Shown: positions 40,866 to 52,500 of the stretch, in pieces
Position numbering within the stretch: position 1 is the first letter of the stretch
Layout: each line of letters begins with the position of its first letter
Assembly: GCA_937136055.1 (NCBI GenBank)
Contig: CAKZOD010000039.1
Coordinates: 1 to 64,000 of the forward strand
Origin: an uncultured Oceanospirillaceae bacterium
GTDB lineage: Bacteria > Pseudomonadota > Gammaproteobacteria > Pseudomonadales > Balneatricaceae
DNA length: 64,000 nt
Direction of reading: 5' to 3'
Position numbers and translations under genes: made by a program
Notes under the pieces: model-generated
What the model saw: only the letters and a program-made list of their open reading frames with translations
Told to the model about the DNA's origin: nothing
The model's database searches: none

Positions 40866-41099
40866 TTACTTCTCTTCAAATGGAACGCTGACAACTTCGC
40901 CATTTTGTTCACTAAGGATTTGTACTTTCTGCTCGGCTTCATCAAGGATGTTTTGGCATTCACGAGTCAGTTTAACGCCTTGTTCAAACGCTTTTAAAGA
41001 ATCATCAAGGGAAAGCTCCCCCGTTTCCATCTGAGTGACTAATTGCTCTAGATCATTGAGCGATTGTTCAAAAGAAACCGGTTTCTTAGTTGTAGCCAT
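40866..41099 (-). CDS. xseB: Exodeoxyribonuclease VII small subunit
   Basis: Small subunit of the single-strand exonuclease VII. The 77-residue product (MATTKKPVSFEQSL start) is a helical hairpin with FEQSLNDLEQLVTQMETGELSLDDSLKAFEQG (spans about 9-40), the XseB consensus. An upstream TTG gives seven more residues but ATG 41099 with AGG about 7 bases before it fits the family length (about 80). xseA is not in the window. Confidence 0.94.
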   Translation of the reverse strand: MATTKKPVSFEQSLNDLEQLVTQMETGELSLDDSLKAFEQGVKLTRECQNILDEAEQKVQILSEQNGEVVSVPFEEK

Positions 41100-41530
41100 A
41101 GTGTTACCTGTATCATCCAAGTGCGGATATTTGAAAAACGCTAATGCTAAACTATGCAGCGGCTTCTGAACAGGTTATATTGCTTTGAGGGTACGCAATT
41201 GCTTAATTTTTATCACTATCTGCCGACATATCATTAGCTTAGCTAGAAATTATAGATTGTCGTTTATCTGCAATGATCAAAATTAATTAGAAAAGCCTAT
41301 TGGAAGGGCGCTAAACATTGCACATTGGTATTTTTTTCGTATACTTTTTAATTAGTTGTAATTGTTAAGTCACTGGTAAAAGACGGTTTTCGTTTATCAT
41401 CAATTGCTTATTATGATGAACGATATTTAAAGAACCACGGATTATTTAGAGCATTAAGTTTTAAGATTAAATACTTAGTGCTCATATAAAAATATTTATG
41501 CAGCTTAAGCTGTAGATGTAGGAGTTTCAT
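41100..41530. other. Divergent regulatory region between xseB and pomA
   Basis: About 430 AT-rich bases without a gene. It holds a good plus-strand promoter (41318-41345) and the palindrome CAGCTTAAGCTG (41501-41512), 8 bases before the pomA ribosome binding site. No convincing promoter for xseB was found on the minus strand. Confidence 0.45.
41318..41345 (+). promoter_or_regulatory. Putative sigma-70 promoter for pomAB
   Basis: TTGCAC (41318-41323), 16-base spacer, TATACT (41340-41345). It would leave a leader of about 180 bases that contains the CAGCTTAAGCTG palindrome. It does not resemble a flagellar sigma-28 promoter. Confidence 0.5.
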
Positions 41531-42289
41531 GTGGATATAGCCACGCTGGTCGGTATTTTAGGTGCATTTGGTATTGTTGTGGCCGCGATGGCAACAGGAG
41601 GAGATGTTGGAGTATTCGTCAACACGCCTTCTTTGTTAATCGTAATCGGCGGATCTCTCTTTGTTGTTTTGATTAAATTTACCTTAGGTCAATTCTTAGG
41701 TATGGGCAAAGTGATGGGCAAAGCCTTCATGTTTAAGTCTGTCAAAATCGAAGATATCATTGCTGAAACTGTTGATATGGCCGATGCAGCACGTAAAGGT
41801 GGGCTGCTTTCACTAGAAGATAAAACAGCCAGTGTCGACTTCATGAATAGAGGTGTTCAGCTACTTGTAGACGGCCATGATCCAGAAGTGGTAAGAACTC
41901 TGCTCAATAAAGAGATGAAGCTAACAACCGATAGACACACCGCGGCGATTGATATTTTTAAGGCGATGGGTGATGTTGGCCCGGCGATGGGGATGATCGG
42001 TACCTTAGTTGGTTTGGTACAAATGCTTTCCAACATGAGTGACCCCAAATCAATCGGTCCTGCGATGGCGGTTGCACTTTTAACAACCATGTACGGCGCA
42101 ATGCTGGCAACCATGTTTGCATTGCCTGTCGCTGATAAATTAACCATAAGACGCGATGAAGAACAGCTAAATCAGGCATTGATTATCGATGGCTTGTTAG
42201 CGATTCAGGCAGGCCAAAACCCAAGAGTAATAGAGCAGATGTTGCGCAATTACTTGCCTGAGAAAAAACGTCCAGCGGATGAGGGCTAA
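41531..42289 (+). CDS. pomA: Flagellar motor stator protein PomA (MotA family, sodium type)
   Basis: Membrane part of the stator that couples ion flow to flagellar rotation. The 252-residue product has four membrane segments (about 4-24, 32-52, 148-170, 182-204), a cytoplasmic loop between the second and third that contacts the rotor (with acidic and Arg residues such as ADAARKGG), and MGMIGTLVGLVQML in the third helix. The N-terminus MDIATLVGILGAFGIVVAAMATGG and KFTLGQFLGMGK match PomA better than proton-type MotA. It starts at GTG 41531 with GGAG 6 bases upstream and is followed after 5 bases by pomB. Confidence 0.92.
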   Translation: MDIATLVGILGAFGIVVAAMATGGDVGVFVNTPSLLIVIGGSLFVVLIKFTLGQFLGMGKVMGKAFMFKSVKIEDIIAETVDMADAARKGGLLSLEDKTASVDFMNRGVQLLVDGHDPEVVRTLLNKEMKLTTDRHTAAIDIFKAMGDVGPAMGMIGTLVGLVQMLSNMSDPKSIGPAMAVALLTTMYGAMLATMFALPVADKLTIRRDEEQLNQALIIDGLLAIQAGQNPRVIEQMLRNYLPEKKRPADEG

Positions 42290-42294
42290 AAGTC

Positions 42295-43227
42295 ATGAGT
42301 GATGAAGAACACGAATGCCCCCCCTGTGAACCCGGTCTCCCCGCCTGGTTAGCGACATTCGGGGACTTGATGTCGCTATTGATGTGCTTCTTTGTACTGT
42401 TGCTGTCGTTTTCAGAAATGGATGTACTGAAGTTTAAGCAGTTGGCAGGCTCAATGCGCGAAGCGTTTGGTGTGCAAAACCAGATCAAAGTTGAAGATGT
42501 ACCAAAAGGTACATCGATTATTACCCAAGAATTCAGCCCTGGTAGGCCAGAGCCCACACCGTTAAACGAAGTGCGGCAAATGACTATCAATAACGATATG
42601 AATACTCTGGATATACGCTCTGAGCAGGGAGAGTCAGATACTTTGGATTCCCTGCAAGGGGAAGCCGAGCGTAAAGATGAAGCAGAGAAGAAAGAACAGG
42701 CAAAGAAAGATGCTATTCAATTTGCCGCTGTACTCTCTAAAGAAATTGACGAGGGTAGTGTCGCTATTGAAACTGATGGTAAAAAAATCATCATAAGAGT
42801 GCAGGAGAAAGGCTCATTTGTCTCTGGATCTGCCAGATTACGTGATGAATACATTCCTGTTATTGCCAAAATTCGTGATTTATTGCTGATGATCAAAGGC
42901 AAAATTAGCATTGAAGGACACACAGATAATGTGCGCGCCGATGGTCGTGTGTTTGTCTCAAACTGGGATTTATCAGCAGCGAGAGCATTGGCAGTAGGTA
43001 ATGAAATTTTTGCAGATTCTCGCATTAAGCAAAATAAATTTGAAATAGTTGGGCGGGCAAATACAAGACCTTTGGCGCCTAATAATACGGCTGCAAACCG
43101 AGCGTTAAATCGACGGGTAGAAATCATCGTTGAACGCGGTAAAGACAACGTAAAAATCGATCGTCTAAAAGTTAAAGAGCCGACAAGAGGCGGTGATGAA
43201 ACTTTAAATAGTGAAGAAATATTCTAA
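42295..43227 (+). CDS. pomB: Flagellar motor stator protein PomB (MotB family, sodium type)
   Basis: Stator subunit that carries the ion and anchors to peptidoglycan. The 310-residue product has a Cys/Pro-rich cytoplasmic start (MSDEEHECPPCEPGLPAWLA), one membrane helix with the ion-binding Asp24 (FGDLMSLLMCFFVLLLSFSEMD, about 22-43), a plug/linker region with a Glu/Lys-rich stretch (about 115-140), and an OmpA-like domain (about 150-285) with IEGHTDNVRADGRVFVSNWDLSAARA and RANTRPLAPN and NRRVEI. Asp24 has the same number as in Vibrio PomB. A terminator follows at 43256. Confidence 0.92.
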   Translation: MSDEEHECPPCEPGLPAWLATFGDLMSLLMCFFVLLLSFSEMDVLKFKQLAGSMREAFGVQNQIKVEDVPKGTSIITQEFSPGRPEPTPLNEVRQMTINNDMNTLDIRSEQGESDTLDSLQGEAERKDEAEKKEQAKKDAIQFAAVLSKEIDEGSVAIETDGKKIIIRVQEKGSFVSGSARLRDEYIPVIAKIRDLLLMIKGKISIEGHTDNVRADGRVFVSNWDLSAARALAVGNEIFADSRIKQNKFEIVGRANTRPLAPNNTAANRALNRRVEIIVERGKDNVKIDRLKVKEPTRGGDETLNSEEIF

Positions 43228-43255
43228 GTTCTATAGATGATGAAAAAATCTAAGG

Positions 43256-43286
43256 AAAAAGACATGCTAGTGCATGTCTTTTTTTT
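43256..43286 (+). terminator. Rho-independent terminator after pomB
   Basis: AAAAAGACATGC (43256-43267), loop TAGT, GCATGTC plus T-run (43272-43286). A strong hairpin, so the giant adhesin gene has its own promoter. Confidence 0.92.
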
Positions 43287-43513
43287 GACTAAAAATAGCC
43301 GTAATTGATGTTTTTTTCGTGCGTTATTTGAAAATGAATTAGTAGTAGCACAGATGTAAGGAGAGTCAATCCAAAAAAAGCCGATTTTTACTGCGTTTTA
43401 ATCCCTAAAGCTTTGCATGAATCGAACATAAATCATTGTTTTTGTTGGCTCACAGGAAATATCGTTAAACTCTACTACACTTAGTTTTATTTACTTAAAA
43501 CTTAGGTGTAAAG
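43287..43513. promoter_or_regulatory. Upstream region of the giant adhesin gene
   Basis: About 230 bases. TTGTTG (around 43443) with TAAACT (around 43467) at an 18-base spacing is a weak sigma-70 candidate. AGGTG ends 5 bases before the ATG at 43514 and is the ribosome binding site. GCCGATTT (43380-43387) resembles a sigma-28 -10 element, but TAAG is 19 bases upstream rather than about 15. Confidence 0.35.
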
Positions 43514-46500
43514 ATGGCGACAGTAGTTGGTATTGTAAATCAAATCCAAGGACAAATCTTAATCAAGCTCCCTACAGGGGAAACTCGTCCTCTTGTAGTT
43601 GGTGATACGATTTATAGTGATGATGTGCTACTGGGGCTAGATGGAGGCCAAAGTGCTCAAGTTAGTTTGAGTAATGGTGAGGAAATTACACTTGAGCCGG
43701 GCGCTCAATGGCAACTTGATACAGCTGAACAAGATGCTGATCAAAGTGAGAGTGCGGAATCAGTCGCACAAAGTATAACAAACCAAGCTGACAGCGAAAC
43801 TGCAGGCGAGTCGCTTGTGGATGATGGCGAAGCTGAAGCAGCAAGCGAAGACGCGAGCCCAGAATCTTTAGCGGATCAGCAAGCAGATGATCCAGCAGAT
43901 GAGGTCACAGACGATGGAGAAGCATTCAATCCTGAATCTGAGTTGTTGCGAGAAGGGCATTCAACATTCCCTGTGCCACGTACCCAAATACAGGCAAAAG
44001 ACAATGAGCTGAGTTTTGAGTCCCCAAGTGAAATAAACCCAACCAGTGAATTTTTATTTTCGAGTGAGCAAATACTGTCTTCATCGACAACAGGGTCAGA
44101 CGTATCTTTGCGAACTAGCTTTAGTGATTTGTCTTTTAACTCTAGTTTTGAGTCTTTCCAATTAGCTTTCGCTAACTTGCTTTCGAGAGGCGTGCCGCCT
44201 TCGTTGTTAGAACTGAATAATTTAGGTGTTACGGGTCTTAACACCGGAAATATTGAAGGCGTTCAAAATAACATCGATAACAATAAGGGAGCTATAGACA
44301 CGCTGGATCAATTACAAGGCGTTGCCAATGATGCCATCACAGCGCAAGCGGTCATTACAGGAGCCGCGCAAAGAAATGATGCTAGCCCTTCAACAATTGC
44401 TCTGGGGAACTACGCAGTTATCGGGGTCACTGGGGTAACGGCTAGTAACCAAGATGCATTTAACTCTATTTTAAACAGTGCAGCAGTCACTGGGGCGAGC
44501 ATTGACTCTGTCTCCTTAATACAGCAAGTAGTTGATGCATATGCACAAGTTCAACAGCTGGCAGATTCTGTTGATAACAGCTCGGCGCAGCTGAGTGTTG
44601 CTCAAGCGCAAGCAATGGGGTTGACGGGTACAAATAGCGTAGCAAAAGCACGCTTGCTAAGTGACGCTTTAGATTCAAAGTCCGCTCAAGAAGTGGATAC
44701 TTACAATGAGCTTGCGGCGATCAGTGAAGCGGTTAGTAGAGTTGTTGACGCATCTCAAGGACAAGGTGAGGTGACTGTTGATGATCTGGAAAAAATCGGC
44801 ATAGATAACGCAACAGAGGAAACATTACCGGCGATTAAAAAAGCTATTTCAGAGTTGCCCAATAGCGGGGGAACTAGCGGCGGAGTCGATGGAGTGCAAG
44901 AAGTTGTCGATGATGCCATTATTGCCAACCAGCAGGCCTTGCAGAAAATATCAGCAGCAGCACAGGCAAATACTGCCAATGGGACTAACCCCACTGTTGA
45001 TGATTACATCAATGCAGGATCAGAGAGTGTCGACAGTGCCAATTTAGCGGCCATTAATAGTGCGTTAAATACTGCTTTAGTTGGCACTACAGAAACAGAT
45101 ACTACGGTAAAAGTTCGCACCTTAGTTGATGCTTACAATCAAATTTTAGACGCCGCTGATGGCCAAGATGACAATGATGCTAAATTGTCATTGAGTGAAT
45201 ATGCTGTATTGGGTTTAACAGGTCTGAGTTCTGCAAATGATGCTTCACTGTTAGGTGATGTCATTGATATTAAACAAACTCAGCAAGTTGATAGCATTGG
45301 TGAATTAACCGCGTTAATTGCTGCTATCAATGCAGTGCAAAATGCTACAAGCAATAACCCTCCCACTAAGAGCCAGTTAGAGAGTTTGGGGCTTGATGGA
45401 TTAACCGATGATAATGTTAAGATTGCTCAGCAAGCGATCATAGACAATCCCGGCGAAGTTACTAACCTCAATCAGTTACAATCAATTGTAGGAGATGCCT
45501 TAACTGTCTCGCAAAATGCGTTGCAAGTATTGCGTGATGCAGCCTCAAACGCATCCGCGACAGATAATAACCCCAGTGAAGATACATACGCACAAGCGGG
45601 TGTTGAGAATGTCACTAGCACTAACTTAGCTTCTATTAACTCATCCCTTAATTTAGCTTCCAGCTCGCAAACCCAGACTGCGCATCAGATCCAAGAGCGG
45701 GTGGATAGCTATCAATTACTGTTGCAAAGCGCTGATGGTAATCCGGATAACGACCCTAGCCCAAGTATTCAAAACTACTTAGTTATTGGCATTAGTAATA
45801 TCGATAGTGCACCCAAGCAGGCGCTACTTGGCGAGGTGATAGATAACAAAAATGTAACAGATGTAGATCGTATCTCAGAGGTTCAGGCGCTTGCCGATGC
45901 GGTTGATAGTATTTTTGAAGCGGCAGCTGGTGGCGAAGCTCCTACTTTAGAGGAGTTACAGCTGTTGCCGGTGCCTGGCGTGACACCTGATAACGTCAAA
46001 GTGATTGGTCAGGGAATCATTACAAGCCCCGTAGATGGGAGTGGTGTTGGCAATATAAGCGATATTACATCTATCGCAACCAATGCTGTTAACGATGCAA
46101 ACACTGCGCTGGCGACTCTTGCCAGTGCGGCCGAAAACGATACTGCTAATGCAACCACACCTGCAGTAAGTGTTTATCAAGCACTGGCTATTGCTGAAGT
46201 AAATCCGACAAATTTAGCCAGTTTTAACAGCTTACTGAATAATTTAGCGGCTGCGGATTTATCAAACTTTGCTCAAGCGCAGAGCTTTGCCGCGAGTTAT
46301 CAAAAAATCCTAGATGCAGCTGATGGTGTTGATAACGACGATATATCACTGACAGCGCAAGACTTTGAGAACTTAGGTTTTAGTCAAGTAGACAGTAGTG
46401 CAAAGTTAAGTTTGATCGATGAAGTATTTGATATTCAAACAAATGCTCAAGTTGACACACTCGCTGAAATGGAGGCGTTAATTGATGCGGTGCAAGCAGT

Positions 46501-49500
46501 TATGCAAGCCGCTGCTGGTGTGCTGGATAAACCAACCAAGGCGCAGCTTGAGCTGCTTGGTGTCAGCGGTGTTACAGAGATAACTATCGGATCTGTTCAG
46601 CAACAGCTACAAAGCACCGCAGATGATGGCAGTGAGCTGGCAACGCTAACCAATTTGCAGTCTCAGGTTGATATTGGAATAGACTCTATTGGCGATAGTG
46701 AAGTTGCGCTGGCAAAAATCAGAATCGCTGCGCAAACAGATGATAGCAGTGGTTTGGTTTTATCAGATTATGCAGCGGCCGGTGTCGCGGGTGTAACTGG
46801 CGGTAATTTTGCAAGTATCAATAGTGTTTTAGAATCGGCGGCGATTACTGAGATTGAAACAGATACCTTAGGGGAGATACAGCTCATTGTTGATAGCTAT
46901 GTCAAAGTGCTGGCTGCCACTAGTGATAGTGGTGTTGTGCTCAATGAGGCTGACTTTACTAATATTGGCATTACAGGTGTAAATAGTACATCGACAGCGC
47001 TCTTGATCGACAGCGTAAAAATGTCCCAATTGTCCGCGCTAGACACTTTTTCAGAGCTACAAGGGCTTGCGGATGCAGCTGTTGCGGTTATGGATGCAGC
47101 GGCTGGCAGCACTGGAGAACCTTCAAGAGAGCAGTTGCTTGCCCTGGGCTTAACTGATGTCACAGTGGCAAATATCGCGCTTATTCAAACGGCAATACGC
47201 GATTCAGCAGATGATGGTAGTGGTGTTGATAGCATTGCAGAAATTCAAGATTTAATCACCATCGTATCTCCTACTTTCAACAAAATAGAAGCATACAATA
47301 ACGGCGATGGCACAACGCCACCAGCACTCGTTGTTCAAGATTACATCGATGCGGGCATTACAGGGGTGACTGCGGATAATATTGTCGGTGTCAACGCTCA
47401 AGTGTTAGCAGCTAATACTGGAGAAACGAATACCGTAGCAGAACTAAACGCAATTGTTGCCTTAGTAGCAGACACCCTGGTTAAAGTTGAGGCTTATAAC
47501 AATGGTGATGGTACTACCCCTGCTGCACTTACGCTTGATGATTATGCAAAGCTTGGTATTACGGGGGTTGATGCGCGTACTCTGGATACGATCAATAGCC
47601 AAGTGCTCAGTGCTGATGTAGGTGAGGCTAACACAATCGCTGAAGTACAAGCATTAGCAGATATGGCCAATGCCGCACTTGATAAAATAGAGGCTTATAA
47701 CGGTGGTGATGGGATAACACCGCCAGCGCTGGTTGTCCAAGATTATCTTGAAGCAGGTGTTTCAGGGGTTAGCGAAGAAATTCTTATTGGTGTTAATGCT
47801 CAAGTGCTAGCTGCAAATGCAGGGGAGACAGACTCTGTTGCTGAATTAGAAGCGATTGTTTTGTCAGTTAACAATACCTTGCAAAAAATTGAAGACTTCA
47901 ACAATGGTGATGGTACAACGCCACCACCGCCATCAGAGCAAGACTATTTAAATCTTGGTATTACAGGTGTTTTTAGCGGCGCCTTAAACGCCATTAATGC
48001 TCAAGTGCTAGGAGCCGGTATCGGGGATGCTGATACGATTGCTGAAATACAAGCTCTCGCTGACTCCGCTAAAGGCGCGATTGATAAGATAGAAGATTAC
48101 AACAACGGCAACGGCGTCAACCCGCCTCCTTTGACGGTTGCAGACTATCTCGGCGCAGGGGTAGTCGGTGTTAATACTGACAATTTAGCGGCGGTGAATG
48201 CGCAGGTACTTGCTGCAACAGTTGGCGGTGCTGACACAGTCCCTGAAGTCCAAGATAAAGTAACAGCTGCGAATGCTGCCATTGACAAGGTAGAAGCTTA
48301 TAACAATGGCGATGGCACTACACCTGGCGCACTAGCACTACAGGATTTCCTCGATGCTGGGATCAGCGATGTCAGTGATGACAACCTTGCAGCAGTCAAT
48401 GCACAAATACTTGCATCAGGTGTAGGTGAGGCTAATTCTGTTACTGAAATTCAAGATAAAGTCACCCAGGCAAATGCCGCCTTAGCTAAAATTGAAGCTT
48501 ATAACAATGGCGATGGTACAACACCTGCTGCTCTTAATTTACAAGATTATTCTGCGGCGGGTATCAGCGGTGTCAGCGCTGATAACTTAGCAGCTGTTAA
48601 TGCTCAAATTCTCGGCTCACAAACTGGGGATACTAATACTGTCAGTGAAATTCAAGACAAAGTCACCGATGCTAATGCGGCACTTGCAGAAATAGAAGCG
48701 TATAACAATGGTGATGGTGTTACCCCAGGACCTTTGAGTGTAGTGGATTACCTAGCAGTCGGTATCACAGGCGTTAGCACTGATAATTTAGCGGCACTCA
48801 ACGCCCAAGTGCTGGCTGCGAGCACTGGAGGTGCTGATACCGTTGCTAAAGTACAAGGTTTGGTTAGCAGCGCAGATTTAGCGCTCGATAAGATAGAAGC
48901 TTATAACAATGGCACAACACCGAGCGCGTTAACAGTGCAAGATTATCAACAAGCCGGTATTGCCAATGTGAGTGTTGATAATTTAGCAGCTGTCAACGCA
49001 CAGGTGCTGAATACGACAACAGGAAACGCTGATACAGTCCCAGAAATTGCGAGCTTAGTGGATGCTGCAAATCAATCACTTGCAAAAATCGAAGCTTATA
49101 ACAATGGTAATGGAGATACTCCCGCAGCGCTTAGCATACAAGACTATATCGATGCTGGGATCACAGGCGTAAGCCCAGAAAATTTAGCGGCAGTGAATGT
49201 CCAAGTATTAGATAGCGCGCTAGGTGAAGCAGATACTGTTGCAGAAATTCAAAGCAAAGTCAGCGCTGCTAATGATGCCTTAGCGAAAATTGAAGCATTC
49301 AATAATGGTGATGGCATTAGCCCAGCACCTTTAACGCTGCAAGATTACCACTCAGCTGGTGTCACTGGCGTGAGTGATGACAACTTATTAGCGGTCAATG
49401 CGCAAGTACTGGCCAGTGCTTCAGGTGAACCTGATTCTGTCGCACAAATACAAAGTAAAGTCACAGCGGCTAATAGCGCACTGACAAAAATAGAAGCTTA

Positions 49501-52500
49501 CAATAATGGCGATGGCACAAGCCCTGCAGCGCTTACTGAACAAGATTATGCGAATGCGGGTATCACAGGCGTTAATGCAGATAACCTTGCAGCGGTTAAT
49601 GCTCAAGTATTAGTGTCTGATAGCGGTGATACCCAAACCGTTATTGATATACAAGATAAAGTCACAGATGCTGATGAAGCACTAGATGCCATTGAAGCTT
49701 TTAACAATGGCGATGGTACAACACCTGTTCCGCTTTCACTGGCTGACTACTCAGCAGCGGGCATCACTCAAGTAAATGCGGGCAACCTTGTTGCAGTCAA
49801 TGCTCAAGTATTGGCAGAAAACAGCGGCGGTGCAGACAGCGTCCCGAAAGTACAAGGGCTAGTTACAGATGCTATCGATGCACTGGCTAAGATAGAAGCC
49901 TATAACAATGGGGATGGGATAACACCCGCTCCATTGATTTTGCAAGATTACCTCGACATCGGTTTAACCAGTGTCAGTGCTGATAATCTAGCGGCAGTCA
50001 ATGCTCAAGTACTAGCAGCATCAAGTGGTGCGGCTGATACAGTCGATGAAATTGAAACACTGGTCAGCGCCGCTGACACTGCGCTAGCTAAAATTGAGGC
50101 GTACAACAATGGTGATGGAACAACACCTGCACCGCTGATAATACAAGATTACCTTGATGCCGGTATTAGCGGTGTAACAAGCGATAACTTAATCGCGGTC
50201 AACGCGCAAGTACTGGCAGCGATGCCAGCACAAACCGATAGTGCAATTGAGATCCAAGCTAAAGTAGCAGCAGCTGATGCGGCGATTGACAAAATAGAAG
50301 CCTATAACAATGGTGATGGCACTACACCAGCGGCGCTGACCGAGCAAGATTACCTTGATGCCGGTGTTACTTCTGTCACTGCGGGTAATCTGATTGCTGT
50401 CAATGCCCAAGTGTTGGCGAGCAACTCAGGTGAGATGACCAATGTGCTCGCCATTCAAGGCAAAGTGACTGCTGCAGATGCTGCAATTGCGAAAATCGAA
50501 GCCTATAACAATGGCGATGGCACAACACCGGGTGCACTGGTTATTCAAGATTTTACCGATGTCGGCATCAGTGGCATCAGTATTGATAACTTGGCGGCTG
50601 TTAATCTGCACATTCTCAATGCAGCGGGCGGTGAGAGTGATACCGTTGCAGAAATCCAAATCCTTGTGCAAACCGCCAATAATGCGATTGCCAAAATCGA
50701 AGCTTACAACAATGGTGATGGCACGACACCTGCCGCTCCGACGCTTCAAAACTATGCAGCCATTGCAGTTACAGGGGTTAGCATCGATAACCTTGCAGCG
50801 GTTAATGCTCAGGTACTCGCCGCTAATCTCGGTGAAACAGACAGCATTGCTGAAATTCAAAGCCAAGTCACTGCTGCCAATGCAGCAATAGCTAAAATCG
50901 AAGCTTATAACAATGGTGATGGCACAACACCCGCGGCACTAACCGTTGATGATTATACTGATGCTGGGATTCTAGGGGTAAATGTTGGCAATCTAGCACT
51001 GGTGAACGCTGAAGTTTTAGGGGCAAATACCGGTGAAGCGGACACAGTATCCGAGATTCAAGCACTTGTATCAGAAGCCGTAGATGTTGTCGGTGCGCTC
51101 AATAAAATTGAAGCCTACAACAATGGTAATGGGATCACTCCGCCTGCATTGGTCATGCAAGATTACACCGATGCGGGTATCAGTGGTGTTAATCCTGACA
51201 ATTTAGCGGCGATCAATGCCCAAGTGCTAGCAGCATCAACTGGTGATGCAGACTCTATCGCTGAAGTGAACGCGCTCGTCATCGCTGCAAACAATGCTCT
51301 CGCCAAAATTGAAGCGTACAACAACGGCGATGGCACTACACCTGCGCCATTAATTGTAGAAGATTATGAAAACGCTGGTGTCACTGGTGTTAGCGCTGAC
51401 AATTTAGCGGCGGTGAATGCCCAAATCCTTGCATCAGCAACAACTGAGGCTGATGCTGTATCTGAAATCCAAAGTAAAGTAGCGGCGGCAGATGCAGCAC
51501 TGGCCAAAATAGAAGCCTACAATAACGGCGATGGCACTAACCCAGCTGCACTCATTGTCCAAGATTTCTTAGATGCCGGTATTACTGGGGTAAGTAGTGA
51601 TAATTTAGTTGCTGTTAACGCTCAAGTACTCAGCAGTAGCACGGGAGATGCTAATACAGTTGGTGCTATTCAACAAAAGGTGACGGCAGCTGATGCGGCC
51701 CTTAGTAAAATAGAAGCCTACAACAATGGCGATGGCTCCACACCTGCTGCCCTCGTATTACAAGATTATGCAGATGCGGGGATCACTGGGGTCAACAGTG
51801 ATAATCTAATTGCGGTTAATGCCCAAGTACTCAATAGCGCTGCAGGAGAGACAGACAGTGTTGCTGAGATACAAACAAAAGTGACACTCGCTGACGCTGC
51901 AATTAACAAGATAGAAGCCTATAACAACGGTGATGGAACAACACCACCTGCTTTACAAATTCAAGATTTTGTTGATGCCGGAATCACAGGCGTCAGCGCT
52001 GATAACTTAGCTGCCGTCAATGCCCAAGTGCTGGCAGCGGCGACAGGTAGTGCAGATAGTGTCGCTGAGATTCAAGCCAAAGTGACTATGGGTGATGCAG
52101 CGCTGGCGAAAATTGAAGAGTACAACAACGGTGACGGCGTAACTCCTGGCCCGTTGAGCATCCAAAACTACTTGGATGCAGGGATTAGTAGCATCACTGC
52201 TGATAATCTCGCTGCGGTAAATAATCAAGTACTGGGGGCGGCTACTGGCGAAGCTGATAGCGTACCGCAAATCAATACACTGGTTAATTTTGCCATCATG
52301 GCATTGGCTAAGATAGAAGCCTATAACAATGGTGATGGCACAACGCCGCCAGCACTCATTATTCAAGATTATGTCGATGCAGGGGTAAGTGGTGTCAATA
52401 GTGATAACTTGGCGGCCGTCAACGCTCAAGTACTGGCTGCTTCTAGTGGCGATACAAATAGTGTCAGTGAAATTCAAAGCAAAGTGGCTGCGGCTGATGA

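Noticed and set aside
43357..43387. Sigma-28 (FliA) promoter for the adhesin
   Set aside because: GCCGATTT fits the -10, but the only TAAG is 19 bases away instead of about 15, and the gene is not a flagellar gene.
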